64,000 bases of DNA, from positions 248,001 to 312,000 of the forward strand of contig CAWAMD010000005.1 of NCBI GenBank assembly GCA_963783045.1, in the 5' to 3' direction. The position numbers and the translations under genes are program-made. The notes under the pieces are model-generated. The model did not search any database and was not told the DNA's origin. It saw nothing but the letters and a program-made list of their open reading frames with translations. This stretch comes from CAWAMD01 sp963783045. GTDB lineage: Bacteria; Actinomycetota; Nitriliruptoria; Nitriliruptorales; Nitriliruptoraceae. The number at the start of each line of letters is the position of its first letter. Positions within the stretch are counted from its first letter, which is position 1. Below are positions 52,902 to 61,619 of this stretch, piece by piece.

Positions 52902-52972
52902 GGCATGCTCCTGCAGCACCGACGGTCCGGTGCAACCATAGGCGCCTCGACGCGCCCGGGAGTCTCCCCGTC

Positions 52973-54307
52973 ATGCCCACGATGCCAGCGCGCTGGCGGC
53001 GACACGCCGCGGCCCTCGCGGCGTTCGCGTCATTGGGTGGCTGTGCCGTGCCGAGCGGGGGTGCGCTCGTCGGGGACGGTGCCGCGGCCGTGGCGTCGCT
53101 CGAGGGCACCGCCGGACGCCCCGCAGGCGGAGCCAGCGCCGCCACCGTCCCCTTCGACCCCGTCGAGGTCCAGCACACGCTCGATGTCGCGGCGGCGGCG
53201 TTCGCGGCGGCCGACCCCCGCGCCCTCGTGCCGGCGCTCTACCTGCCGGATGGCGCGTTCGGCAAGGAGTGGCAGGTCCGCGCCGCCAACCTCGCCGACG
53301 TGCCGCTCACCTCGTACCGGTTCCGGCTCGACGACACGCTCCCGGACCTTGCCACCGCCGAGGTCCGCAGCCGCTACGACGTGCCGGTCGTCGTCCTGGA
53401 CGTCCGCGAGGAGTACGCGCTGGAAGGCTTCGACGCGTCCGGTCCGAGCAGCGACGACCTCTACCTGACGTTCGCCCGCACGCCCGAGGGCTGGCGGATC
53501 GCCGCCGACGCCGACGCCGAACCGCTGGGCCTCGTCAGCGTCGACCACCTGTGGGACCACGGGCCGGTCGTCGCGACCCGCCAGGGAGCGCTGCTGGCCC
53601 TGCACCATCCCGAGACCACGAACGTCCTGCGGCTGCTCCGCGAGACGCAGGCGGCGATGGACGTCGCGCGCTCGCGCTGGCCGTTGCGCTGGCCGGGGGG
53701 CGTGCCCGTCATCGTCCCACGTGACGAGGACGAGCTCGCGGCCCTGCTCCACGTGACCTACGACCTCTCGAACTTCATCGCGTTCTCGACGGCCACGCCG
53801 GTCGGCGACCACGGGGACGAGCACCTGACCGGCACCCGCATCGTGGTCAACCCGGCCCGGTTCCTCGACCGTTCGTCCTCGGTCCGCGAGAGGATCCTCG
53901 TCCACGAGCTCACCCACGTCGCGACCCGGCCCGTCTCGGGTCCGATGGTGCCCGCGTGGCTCGAGGAAGGCATCGCGCAGGCGCTCGGAGAGCAGCGCTC
54001 CACGACCGGCACGTCGCTGCTCGACCGGGCGGTGGCCCGCGGCTTCGACGGGCAGCTGCCGACCGAGGGACAGTTCACGACCGGTGGACGCGACCGGGTC
54101 TTCCTCAGCTACCAGCTGGCGTGGAGCTTCGTCGAGCACCTGCGCACCCGCTACAGCGCCGCCGCGGTCGCCCGCTTCTACCAGGTCGTGGGGGAGGGGT
54201 CGCTCGGCGAGCCGGGCACACGCGACGAGCGCCTCCAGACCGCGGCCCAGGAGGTGTTCGGCACCGACTTCGACGCCCTGCGGGACGCCTGGGCCGCCAC
54301 GCTCTAA
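52973..54307 (+). CDS. metallopeptidase-like lipoprotein (HExxH)
   Basis: 444 residues. Signal with lipobox (AAFASLGGC), so anchored outside the membrane. First half (residues ~60-200) looks like an NTF2/DUF-type domain; the second half holds VHELTHVATRP near 308 with HELTH zinc motif and the downstream PAWLEEGIAQAL (Glu ligand), the peptidase-MA (gluzincin) arrangement, and FLSYQLAWSFVEHL. Probably a zinc peptidase; substrate unknown. The same region is free of other genes upstream except a 70-bp divergent promoter. Confidence 0.8.
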   Translation: MPTMPARWRRHAAALAAFASLGGCAVPSGGALVGDGAAAVASLEGTAGRPAGGASAATVPFDPVEVQHTLDVAAAAFAAADPRALVPALYLPDGAFGKEWQVRAANLADVPLTSYRFRLDDTLPDLATAEVRSRYDVPVVVLDVREEYALEGFDASGPSSDDLYLTFARTPEGWRIAADADAEPLGLVSVDHLWDHGPVVATRQGALLALHHPETTNVLRLLRETQAAMDVARSRWPLRWPGGVPVIVPRDEDELAALLHVTYDLSNFIAFSTATPVGDHGDEHLTGTRIVVNPARFLDRSSSVRERILVHELTHVATRPVSGPMVPAWLEEGIAQALGEQRSTTGTSLLDRAVARGFDGQLPTEGQFTTGGRDRVFLSYQLAWSFVEHLRTRYSAAAVARFYQVVGEGSLGEPGTRDERLQTAAQEVFGTDFDALRDAWAATL

Positions 54308-54723
54308 CCGCCGCAGATGGTGATGACCGTCGCGGCCCGGCGGGTCCGGCGTCGCACGCTCGCTGCGGCGGCCACACCGGCGACGAGCCCGCCGACGAGT
54401 CCGACGACACCGAACACGCCGGCGCTCGCCGGCGCGGCGCTGCGTCCGAAGCCCCACACGGTCATGAGCACGAGCCAGCCGAGGAGGACGGCCATGGCAT
54501 GGCCGCGCCAGGCCGTGGCCACCCGTGCTGCGGCGAGCGCCCGGACGAGCTCGGGGTCGTCGCAGTCCTCGGCGAGCGCCGGATCCACGCTGACCCTGGC
54601 CAGTCGACGGCGCTCGCTGAAGGGATGGGCCTGCCACCGCGCGCGCAGCCGGGCGTCGCTCGGCGGAGGAGGTAGCAGCCAGCGCTCGGGGAGAAGCGCC
54701 AACGTCGTGACGAGGTCGCGCAT
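54304..54723 (-). CDS. small membrane protein next to two-component system
   Basis: 139 residues, family not recognised. Soluble N-terminal ~70 residues (LLPERWLLPPPPSDARLRARWQ) then two helices (GHAMAVLLGWLVLMTVWGF; AGVFGVVGLVGGLVAGVAAA). ATG shares one base with the histidine kinase stop (TGATG), so it is expressed with the two-component system. Confidence 0.6.
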   Translation of the reverse strand: MRDLVTTLALLPERWLLPPPPSDARLRARWQAHPFSERRRLARVSVDPALAEDCDDPELVRALAAARVATAWRGHAMAVLLGWLVLMTVWGFGRSAAPASAGVFGVVGLVGGLVAGVAAAASVRRRTRRAATVITICGG

Positions 54724-55922
54724 CAGCTGGACGGTAGCCGCACGATCACCCGGCCGCCGGGGCCGGCACAGGCCTCGATCTCGCCGCCGTGGGCCTCGAC
54801 GATGCCGCGGGCGATCGCAAGACCGAGCCCGGCGCCACCGCCGTCCCGGATCCGCGCCGGGTCCGCCCGGGTGAAGCTGTCGAAGGCGACGTGCCGGAAG
54901 TCCTCGGCGAACCCCGGCCCCTCGTCGGACACCTCCAGGCGGACGTCCTCGTCGTCGCGCTGCACGCGCACCCGCACGGTGGTCCCGGCGGGGGTGTGCC
55001 GGATCGCGTTGTCGAGGAGGTTGCGCAGTACCCGGCGGATCTCGGTCGGGTCGACCCTCGCCAGCGCCGGACCGGCGCCGTCGACCGCGAGCCGCACGGT
55101 GTGGACGCGCGCCACCGGCGTCATCGCCTCGGCCGCCTCGTCGACGAGCTCGGCCAGGTCGCAGCGTTCCGGTGCGAGGTCGAGTCCACCCGACTCGATG
55201 CGCGCCAGCACGAAGAGATCCTCGACGAGGGCCGAGAGCAGCTGCACGTCGTGGCGCATGGCTGCGAGGTAGCGCGCCGGCTCGGGCGCCATGCCGTCCT
55301 CGAGCGCCTCGACCGCCGAGCGGAGCAACGTCAGCGGGGTGCGAAGGTCGTGGCCGACCGCCGCGAGGAACGTCCGCCGGGCCTGCTCCATGCGCGCACG
55401 TTCGTCCTCGGCAGCGGCGAGACGGGCGATCATCGCATCGAGCGCCCCGGCGACCTCACCGACCTCGTCCGGTCGGTCGACGCCGGTGCGCACCGCGAGA
55501 TCGCCGCCGGCCACCTGCTCGGCCACGGTCGACAGCCGTGAGAGATCCTGCTCGAGCGGTCGGGCCACGGCGGTCGCGAGCACCACACCCAGCGAGACCC
55601 CGAGCGCGAGTGCCACGAGGACGAGCCGGAGGTCATGACCCGAGAGGAACATGGACCCGGCGGAGACGACGACGGTCGCGGCGGCCGCGCCGATGGCCGC
55701 GACGGCGACGAGGATCACCGCACGGCGCAGGGACGTGGAGCGTGCCACGAGCTTCGGGAGCCCCCATGCCGAGATCGCCGTCGCGACCGTGACCGACCCG
55801 AACACCGCGGCCAGCGCGAGCCGGTCCGCACCGGTCGGCTGCATCGTGGCTTCGGCGACCAGGAGCGCGATCGCGACCACGACGACGAGCGCGATGAGCG
55901 TGCGCCCCAGCCGGCTGCTCAT
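54723..55922 (-). CDS. sensor histidine kinase
   Basis: 399 residues. Four N-terminal membrane segments, HAMP (AVARPLEQDLSRLSTVAEQV near 150), H-box GHDLRTPLTLLRSAV near 220 (phospho-acceptor His), N-box LLDNAIRHTP near 328, G-boxes DEGPGFAEDF and GGGAGLGLAIARGIVEAHGG. No large sensor domain outside the membrane, so it may sense through the membrane segments. ATG 55922 overlaps the response regulator stop (ATGA). Confidence 0.9.
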   Translation of the reverse strand: MSSRLGRTLIALVVVVAIALLVAEATMQPTGADRLALAAVFGSVTVATAISAWGLPKLVARSTSLRRAVILVAVAAIGAAAATVVVSAGSMFLSGHDLRLVLVALALGVSLGVVLATAVARPLEQDLSRLSTVAEQVAGGDLAVRTGVDRPDEVGEVAGALDAMIARLAAAEDERARMEQARRTFLAAVGHDLRTPLTLLRSAVEALEDGMAPEPARYLAAMRHDVQLLSALVEDLFVLARIESGGLDLAPERCDLAELVDEAAEAMTPVARVHTVRLAVDGAGPALARVDPTEIRRVLRNLLDNAIRHTPAGTTVRVRVQRDDEDVRLEVSDEGPGFAEDFRHVAFDSFTRADPARIRDGGGAGLGLAIARGIVEAHGGEIEACAGPGGRVIVRLPSS

Positions 55923-56650
55923 GGCTCGAACCGATAGCCGACGCCCCAGACGGTGGTGATCCAGCGAGGGGCGTCGGGATCCGCCTCGACCTTCGCCCGC
56001 AGCCGCCGCACGTGGACGGTCACGGTCGAGGGGTCCTGCCATTCGGGTGACGACTCCCACACCTGGGCGAGCAGCTGCGAGCGGGAGAACACCTGCCGGG
56101 GGAAGGAGGCGAGGAAGGCCAGCAGGTCGAACTCGCGTCGGGTGAGCGCAGCCGGCCGGCCGGCCACGGTGACCTCGCGTGCCACCGGGTCGATGACGAG
56201 GTCACCGAACGTGAGCGGTTCGGTGCGCGTCGGTGGCTGTACCCGCCGCAGCACCGAGCGGACACGGGCCACGAGCTCGCGGGGCGAGAACGGCTTCGTG
56301 ACGTAGTCGTCCGCCCCGATCTCGAGACCTGCGACACGGTCGAGCTCGTCCGACCGCGCCGTGAGCAGGATCACCGGCACCTCGGCCGCACCGGCGAGGG
56401 CGGGATCGCCGCCGCCGCGCAGCCGGTGCAGGACGCTGAGCCCGTCCACCGTCGGCAGCATCACGTCGAGGATCATCAGCGCGGGCGGGGCGCGGCGCAG
56501 CGCGGCCAGGGCGGTGTCCCCGTCGGCGGCCGTCTCAACGTCGTAGCCGGCACGCTCGAGGTAGCGCGTCGTGACCTCGCGCACCATCTGCTCGTCGTCG
56601 ACGAGCAGGATCCGTCCGCTGCTGCCGGTCGTCGCCGGTCCCGTGCCCAT
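55919..56650 (-). CDS. OmpR/PhoB-type response regulator
   Basis: 243 residues. Receiver with VDDEQMVREV near 19, phospho-acceptor LDVMLP near 62, LLTARSD near 97 and K in YVTKPFSP near 118; C-terminal winged helix (LTRREFDLLAFLASFPRQVFSRSQLLAQVW; VTVHVRRLRAKVE; VWGVGYRFEP). Starts at ATG 56650, 7 nt after TACGCT (leaderless). Controls unknown genes with the downstream kinase. Confidence 0.9.
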   Translation of the reverse strand: MGTGPATTGSSGRILLVDDEQMVREVTTRYLERAGYDVETAADGDTALAALRRAPPALMILDVMLPTVDGLSVLHRLRGGGDPALAGAAEVPVILLTARSDELDRVAGLEIGADDYVTKPFSPRELVARVRSVLRRVQPPTRTEPLTFGDLVIDPVAREVTVAGRPAALTRREFDLLAFLASFPRQVFSRSQLLAQVWESSPEWQDPSTVTVHVRRLRAKVEADPDAPRWITTVWGVGYRFEP

Positions 56651-56657
56651 GGGGTCG

Positions 56658-56663
56658 AGCGTA
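56658..56663 (-). promoter_or_regulatory. -10 box (TACGCT), leaderless
   Basis: Minus-strand TACGCT 7 nt upstream of the response regulator ATG at 56650; the same hexamer and spacing as at 5147. Confidence 0.55.
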
Positions 56664-56948
56664 GGCAGCGCCCGACGCGCCGGCCCGTGATCCGCCCGCC
56701 CGGTAATCGGGCGTTCACATCCGTGCCGATCGCGTCCGAGTGCCGCGTCGGGCAGAGCGGGGCTCTGGTTCGTCTGGCACACTCGCCCCATGTGCATCGG
56801 CGACGACCTCGTCCTCTTGACCCGCGACCCCGGTCCCGGGCGGGTCTCGCGAACGTGCGGCGCCGGGCGGCCTCTCGTCTGATCCGCGCTGCCCGGCGTG
56901 CTCGAGCCTCATCCCCGTGGCCGTTGTGGGCGTGGTTTCCGGCCGCCC

Positions 56949-56954
56949 TACCAT
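56949..56954 (+). promoter_or_regulatory. -10 box (TACCAT) of thrS
   Basis: TACCAT about 27 nt before GTG 56982, with AGGAG between, so this transcript has a short leader. The remaining 56664-56948 contains no gene or T-box-like element that I can recognise. Confidence 0.45.
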
Positions 56955-56981
56955 CCGGCCCGAACCGCCAGGAGACCGCAC

Positions 56982-58988
56982 GTGAGTTCGCCAACCATCG
57001 TCGCCCGTCACGGTGACAGCAGCGTCGAGCTCGAGCCCGGCGCGACCGCGCTCGACGCCCTCAAGGCCCTCGAGCTGACCAAGGGCCAGATCGTCGCCGC
57101 CCGCGTCGAGGGCCAGGAGTGGGACCTCGACCGGCCGCTGCCGGCCGACGCCGCCCTCGAGGTCGATCCGATCGCCGCCGACAGCGCGGAGGGTCGGGCC
57201 ATTCTGCGCCACTCCGTCGCGCACCTGATGGCGCAGGCCGTCACCGACCTGTACCCGGACGCGAAGTTCGCGATCGGCCCGCCGATCGAGGACGGCTTCT
57301 ACTACGACTTCAACGTCGCCACCCCGTTCACCGCCGAGGATCTCGAGCGCATCGAGGACCGCATGCGCGAGCTCATGAAGGAGCGGCAGCGGTTCGTGCG
57401 CGAGGAGATCTCGCGCGACGACGCCCTCGCGCTCTTCGCCGACCAGCCCTACAAGCGCGAGATCGTCGAGAAGGTCGACGCCTCCGAGGTCGCGGCCGAC
57501 GCGCACGGGCAGGACGGGCCGGTGTTCACCGTCTACCGCAACGTCCGTGACGGCGAGCAGGCCTGGGTCGACCTCTGCCGCGGCCCGCACATCCCGTCGT
57601 CGGACCGCGTGCCGGCGTTCACGCTGCTGCGCACCGCCGGCGCGTACTGGCGCGGCCGCGAGGACCGGCCGATGCTCCAGCGGATCTACGGGACCGCCTG
57701 GGAGTCGCGGAAGGCGCTCGAGGCCCACCTGACCATGCTCGAGGAGGCCCGCAAGCGCGACCACCGCAAGCTCGGCCGCGAGCTCGAGCTCGTGCACTTC
57801 CCCGAGCAGCTCGGGTCGGGGCTGGCCATCTTCCTGCCGAAGGGCGCGCTCGTCCGCAAGCAGATGGAGGACTGGATCCGCGACGAGGTGCTGGCCCGCG
57901 GGTACGAGGCCGTGTACACCCCGCACATCGCCAAGGAGGAGCTCTGGCACACCTCCGGGCACCTGCGCAACTACGGCGAGCTGATGTTCCCGGGGATGGA
58001 GCTCGACGACGGGCATGCGTACCGGCTCAAGCCGATGAACTGCCCCTTCCACATCATGGCGTACCAGTCGCGGACCCGGTCCTACCGCGAGCTGCCGCTG
58101 CGGATCAGCGAGCTCGGCACCGTCTACCGCTACGAGAAGTCGGGTGTCGTCAACGGGATGCTGCGCGCGCGCGGGTTCACCCAGGACGACTCGCACATCT
58201 TCTGCACCGACGCCCAGGTCGTCGAGGAGGTCGTGGCCTGCATCCACTTCGCCCGCGACCTCTACCAGGCGTTCGGGCTCGGCGAGCCGTCGCGGGTGGC
58301 CGTCTCGACCCGGCCCGAGGGCAAGTCCATCGGGACCGCCGAGCAGTGGGCCCGCGGCGAGGAGGCCCTGAAGGAGGCGTGCGTCGCGTCCGGGTACGAC
58401 TATGTCGTGGACGAGGGTGAGGGCGCCTTCTACGGCCCGAAGATCGACATCCACGCGAAGGACGCGATCGGCCGCGAGTGGCAGCTGACCACCATCCAGG
58501 TCGACTTCAACCTCCCCGAGCTGTTCGACGTCACCTACGTCGGTGATGACGGGGAGGAGCATCGGCCCTACATGGTGCACCGGGCCCTGTTCGGCTCGAT
58601 CGAGCGGTTCTTCGCCGTCATGCTCGAGTCGTTCAACGGCGCGTTCCCGACCTGGCTCGCGCCCGTGCAGGTGCAGCTGATCCCGGTCGCCGGCGACTTC
58701 GTCGGCTACGCCGAGGAGGTGGCCGGCCTGCTGCGCGACCGGCGCGTGCGCGTGGAGGTCGACGACTCCGACGACACCCTGGGCAACAAGGTCCGCAAGG
58801 CCCAGACCAGCAAGATCCCCTACGCGCTGATCGTCGGCGGCGACGAGGCCGAGGCCCGGACCGTCTCCATCCGGCCCTACCACGGCAAGCAGCGCAAGCA
58901 GGTGCCGCTCGACGACTTCGTCGCGGAGGTCGTCGACGAGATCGCGACCCGCCGGGCCACCCCGGCGAGCGAGTCCACCGATGCATGA
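56982..58988 (+). CDS. thrS: threonine-tRNA ligase
   Basis: 668 residues. TGS domain at the N-terminus, second (editing-type) domain from HSVAHLMAQAVTDLYPDAKFAIGPPIEDGFYYDF near 78-112, class II core with motif 2 (YRYEKSGVVNGMLRARGFTQDDSHIFC near 382) and motif 3 (LFGSIERFFAVMLE near 535), and the anticodon-binding domain. Charges tRNA-Thr. GTG 56982 chosen for the AGGAG and because homologues start just before the TGS domain. First gene of the PIM cluster; overlaps the HIT gene by 8 bp. Confidence 0.95.
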   Translation: MSSPTIVARHGDSSVELEPGATALDALKALELTKGQIVAARVEGQEWDLDRPLPADAALEVDPIAADSAEGRAILRHSVAHLMAQAVTDLYPDAKFAIGPPIEDGFYYDFNVATPFTAEDLERIEDRMRELMKERQRFVREEISRDDALALFADQPYKREIVEKVDASEVAADAHGQDGPVFTVYRNVRDGEQAWVDLCRGPHIPSSDRVPAFTLLRTAGAYWRGREDRPMLQRIYGTAWESRKALEAHLTMLEEARKRDHRKLGRELELVHFPEQLGSGLAIFLPKGALVRKQMEDWIRDEVLARGYEAVYTPHIAKEELWHTSGHLRNYGELMFPGMELDDGHAYRLKPMNCPFHIMAYQSRTRSYRELPLRISELGTVYRYEKSGVVNGMLRARGFTQDDSHIFCTDAQVVEEVVACIHFARDLYQAFGLGEPSRVAVSTRPEGKSIGTAEQWARGEEALKEACVASGYDYVVDEGEGAFYGPKIDIHAKDAIGREWQLTTIQVDFNLPELFDVTYVGDDGEEHRPYMVHRALFGSIERFFAVMLESFNGAFPTWLAPVQVQLIPVAGDFVGYAEEVAGLLRDRRVRVEVDDSDDTLGNKVRKAQTSKIPYALIVGGDEAEARTVSIRPYHGKQRKQVPLDDFVAEVVDEIATRRATPASESTDA

Positions 58989-59583
58989 CCCGGCGGACGA
59001 GGCGGGCGGGCTGACCGAGCACGTCGGGCAGGCCGCCCGCTCACCGCGCGACGACCAGCAGGGGGTCGCGGCCGAGGACCTGCAGCGCCTGTGGGCCCCG
59101 TGGCGCTTCGGCTACATCGCCGGTGGTGACCGGATCGAGGGCTGTCCGTTCTGCGTCCTGCCGGCCCGCGACCCGTCCGACGACCGCGCGAACCTGATCG
59201 TGCACCGGGGGACCGGCGCCTACGTCATCTTCAACGCCTTCCCGTACAACCCCGGCCATCTCATGGTCGTCCCCTACGCCCACCAGCCCGATCTCGAAGC
59301 GCTGGACGACGGCACCGCCGCGGAGCTGTGGCGGCTGGGGCGGCGCACCGTCGCGGTGCTCAAGGACCGTCTCGGCTGCGGTGGGGTCAACCTCGGGATG
59401 AACCTCGGGGCGGCCGGCGGCGCCGGCATCGCCGACCACCTGCACCTGCACGTCGTGCCGCGCTGGATCGGCGACACGAACTTCATCTCGGTGGTCGGAG
59501 CCTCGCGCGTGCTGCCACGCGCCCTCGAGGAGCTGTACGACGAGGTGACGCCCGGGTTCGACGAACCGGAGGGCACGGCATGA
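58981..59583 (+). CDS. HIT family Ap4A phosphorylase-like protein
   Basis: 200 residues. LWAPWRFGYI ... CPFC near 38-58 and the catalytic HLHLHVVPRW near 149-158 (HxHxH). This layout with the CxxC zinc pair is that of mycobacterial Rv2613c, which splits diadenosine tetraphosphate. In mycobacteria too it follows thrS and precedes pgsA1. The ~37 residues before the domain are extra and disordered. Confidence 0.88.
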   Translation: MHDPADEAGGLTEHVGQAARSPRDDQQGVAAEDLQRLWAPWRFGYIAGGDRIEGCPFCVLPARDPSDDRANLIVHRGTGAYVIFNAFPYNPGHLMVVPYAHQPDLEALDDGTAAELWRLGRRTVAVLKDRLGCGGVNLGMNLGAAGGAGIADHLHLHVVPRWIGDTNFISVVGASRVLPRALEELYDEVTPGFDEPEGTA

Positions 59584-60029
59584 GCGCCACCCCCTCCGGC
59601 CGCGCCGAGACGGCAGCGGCCGTCGACCGCGACGGGCGCTGCGACACGGCGGCTGCCGCCGACGCGCAGGAGTGCGAGACCTCGAGCGCCTGCGAGACAT
59701 GCACGCTCGCCTGCAGCATGGCCGGCGCCGCCGGCCCCACCGCCGAGGAGCGGGTGGCCCTCGTCGCCGGCGGTGCCACCGCCGCCGTGCTGGCGGTCGC
59801 GCCGCTCACCGTGCCCTCGTCCCGGCTCTGGTGGCTCGTGGTGCTCGCGGCCGTCAGCCTCGCGGCCGGCGTCGTGGGCGCCGGCCTGGGCGTCGACGCG
59901 CTGCGCCACGGCGGCGACCGGGCAGCACGGTCCTTCGCCCGGGGCAGCCGCATCCTGCCGCTGGCGCTCGCCGGCACCGTGACCGTCTGGGCCATCAGCC
60001 TCGTCGCGCTGGTCGTCTCCCTGTGGTGA
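59580..60029 (+). CDS. Cys-rich membrane protein inside PIM cluster
   Basis: 149 residues, family not recognised. The N-terminal tail has a cysteine cluster CETSSACETCTLACS near 32-46 preceded by CDTAAAADAQEC. Three membrane segments follow (VALVAGGATAAVLAVAPLTV, WWLVVLAAVSLAAGVVGAGL, LALAGTVTVWAISLVALVVS). ATG overlaps the HIT stop and its stop overlaps the enoyl-CoA hydratase start. The cysteines could bind a metal or FeS cluster. Confidence 0.65.
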   Translation: MSATPSGRAETAAAVDRDGRCDTAAAADAQECETSSACETCTLACSMAGAAGPTAEERVALVAGGATAAVLAVAPLTVPSSRLWWLVVLAAVSLAAGVVGAGLGVDALRHGGDRAARSFARGSRILPLALAGTVTVWAISLVALVVSLW

Positions 60030-60835
60030 CGAACCAGGAACCGGTGGAGCTCGCGACGCTCCGGATCGACCGCGACGGACCGCACGCACGCCTGACGCTG
60101 AACCGCCCGACCGTTCGCAACGCGCTGAGCCGTCAGTCGCTCGCCGACCTCGTCGAAGCGGCCGCCTGGCTCGACGCCCGCGACGACGTGCGGGTGGTCA
60201 GCATCGCCGGCGCGGGCCGGTCCTTCTGCGCCGGGGCCGACCTCGACGACCTCGCCGCAGCCCTCACGGACCGGGAGCTGGACGACGATGAGCGGCTCGC
60301 CAGTGCCCATGCCGGCGCGGCGATGGCCGACGCCGTCGAAGGGCTGCGGGCGGTGACCGTGGCGCGGCTGCACGGCCACGTCGTCGGCGGTGGGTGCGTG
60401 CTCGCCCTGGCCTGCGATCTGCGTGTCGCGGCCGACGACACCACCTTCGCCATCCCCGAGGTCGACCTCGGCATCCCCCTCGGGTGGGGAGGCCTGCACC
60501 GACTCGTGCGCGACGTGGGCGCGATGCGCGCGAAGGAGCTCGTCATGACCGGCCGCCGCGTCGAGGCCACCGAGGCTGCCGCCGTCGGGCTCGTCACCCG
60601 TGTCGTCCCCCGCCGGCAGCTCGATGCCGCCGTCGACGGGCTCGTCGCCGATCTGCTCGCCAAACCGTCCTCACCCGTCGCCACGACGAAGCGTCAGGTG
60701 GCCGCCATCACCGCCGGACAGTCGCCGCGGGCCGCGACCGAGGACGCGACCCGGGCTCTGCTGGACGCCGTCACGGCCGACGACTTCGTCGCGCTGGCGC
60801 AGGCATACCGTCACGGACGGCTGGGCCACCACTGA
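60026..60835 (+). CDS. enoyl-CoA hydratase/isomerase family protein
   Basis: 269 residues of the crotonase fold. LNRPTVRNALSRQSL near 26, oxyanion SFCAGADLDDLA near 66, VVGGGCVLALACDLRVAADD near 115-134, and FAIPEVDLGIPLGWGGLHRLVRDVG near 137. The second catalytic Glu position reads IPEVDLGI. GTG start overlaps the previous stop. Its presence between HIT and pgsA is not standard for the PIM cluster. Confidence 0.85.
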   Translation: MTNQEPVELATLRIDRDGPHARLTLNRPTVRNALSRQSLADLVEAAAWLDARDDVRVVSIAGAGRSFCAGADLDDLAAALTDRELDDDERLASAHAGAAMADAVEGLRAVTVARLHGHVVGGGCVLALACDLRVAADDTTFAIPEVDLGIPLGWGGLHRLVRDVGAMRAKELVMTGRRVEATEAAAVGLVTRVVPRRQLDAAVDGLVADLLAKPSSPVATTKRQVAAITAGQSPRAATEDATRALLDAVTADDFVALAQAYRHGRLGHH

Positions 60836-60890
60836 CCAACGTCCTCGCTCCGGTAGCGTGGACGATCGAGATCGACCCCTGAGGACCGTC

Positions 60891-61619
60891 GTGACCATCA
60901 AGTCCGAGTTCGCCGACAAGGTGGACCTCGTCGTCCGGCCGATCGGCCGCGTGCTCGGTGCCACCGGCATCTCTGCGAACACGCTGACCACCTTCGGCCT
61001 GGTCCTGACCACCTCGGCGGCCTACCTCGTGGCCATCGACCGTCCGATCCTCGGCGGGTGGGTGCTGGTCGCCGGCGGGCTCATGGACACCTTCGACGGC
61101 GCCGTCGCCCGGGCGACCTCGAAGGCGACGCCCTTCGGCGGGTTCTACGACTCCGTGTCCGACCGGCTCAGCGACGGGATCCTGCTCGGCGCCATGGCGT
61201 GGTGGCTGCGTGACCAGGTCCACCTGTTCGCCCTGACGGTGGTGTCCCTCGTCGCTGCGGAGGTCATCAGCTACGTGCGGGCACGCGCCGAGGCGATCGA
61301 CCTCGAGTGCTCGATCGGGCTCTTCGAGCGCGCCGAGCGCACCATCCTGCTCATGGTCGCCCTGATCTTCCACCGCTGGCTGCTCTCGCCGCTGCTGTGG
61401 GTGCTCGCCGTCGGGTCGGTCGTGACGATCGTCCAGCGGGTCCACCACGTGTGGTGCCAGATCGACCGCGACATCCCCGAGGAGCTGCTGGCCATGACCA
61501 TGGCCGACCGGGCATGGAGCCGCGCCTTCAAGGCCGCGGCACGACGCTTCTACGGCGCACGCGCCTTCGACGAGGCAGCGGACCAGCTCGCCGCCAGCCG
61601 CTCGGAGCAGTCGTCGTGA
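60891..61619 (+). CDS. pgsA: CDP-alcohol phosphatidyltransferase (PI-phosphate synthase)
   Basis: 242 residues. The family motif D-x2-D-G-x2-A-R-x8-G-x3-D-x3-D is present as MDTFDGAVARATSKATPFGGFYDSVSDRLSD near 64-95. Six membrane segments. In actinobacteria the member beside HIT, PatA and PimA is PgsA1, which joins CDP-diacylglycerol to inositol-phosphate to make the phosphatidylinositol backbone. GTG 60891 has GAGGA 5 nt upstream; stop overlaps the PatA start. Confidence 0.88.
   Translation: MTIKSEFADKVDLVVRPIGRVLGATGISANTLTTFGLVLTTSAAYLVAIDRPILGGWVLVAGGLMDTFDGAVARATSKATPFGGFYDSVSDRLSDGILLGAMAWWLRDQVHLFALTVVSLVAAEVISYVRARAEAIDLECSIGLFERAERTILLMVALIFHRWLLSPLLWVLAVGSVVTIVQRVHHVWCQIDRDIPEELLAMTMADRAWSRAFKAAARRFYGARAFDEAADQLAASRSEQSS

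Noticed and set aside
56651..56981. T-box or other riboswitch upstream of thrS
   Set aside because: No T-box bulge sequence, specifier loop or antiterminator pairing could be seen; only a -10 box and a short leader.
56715..58883. 722-aa minus-strand ORF opposite thrS
   Set aside because: Antisense shadow; thrS motifs are unambiguous.
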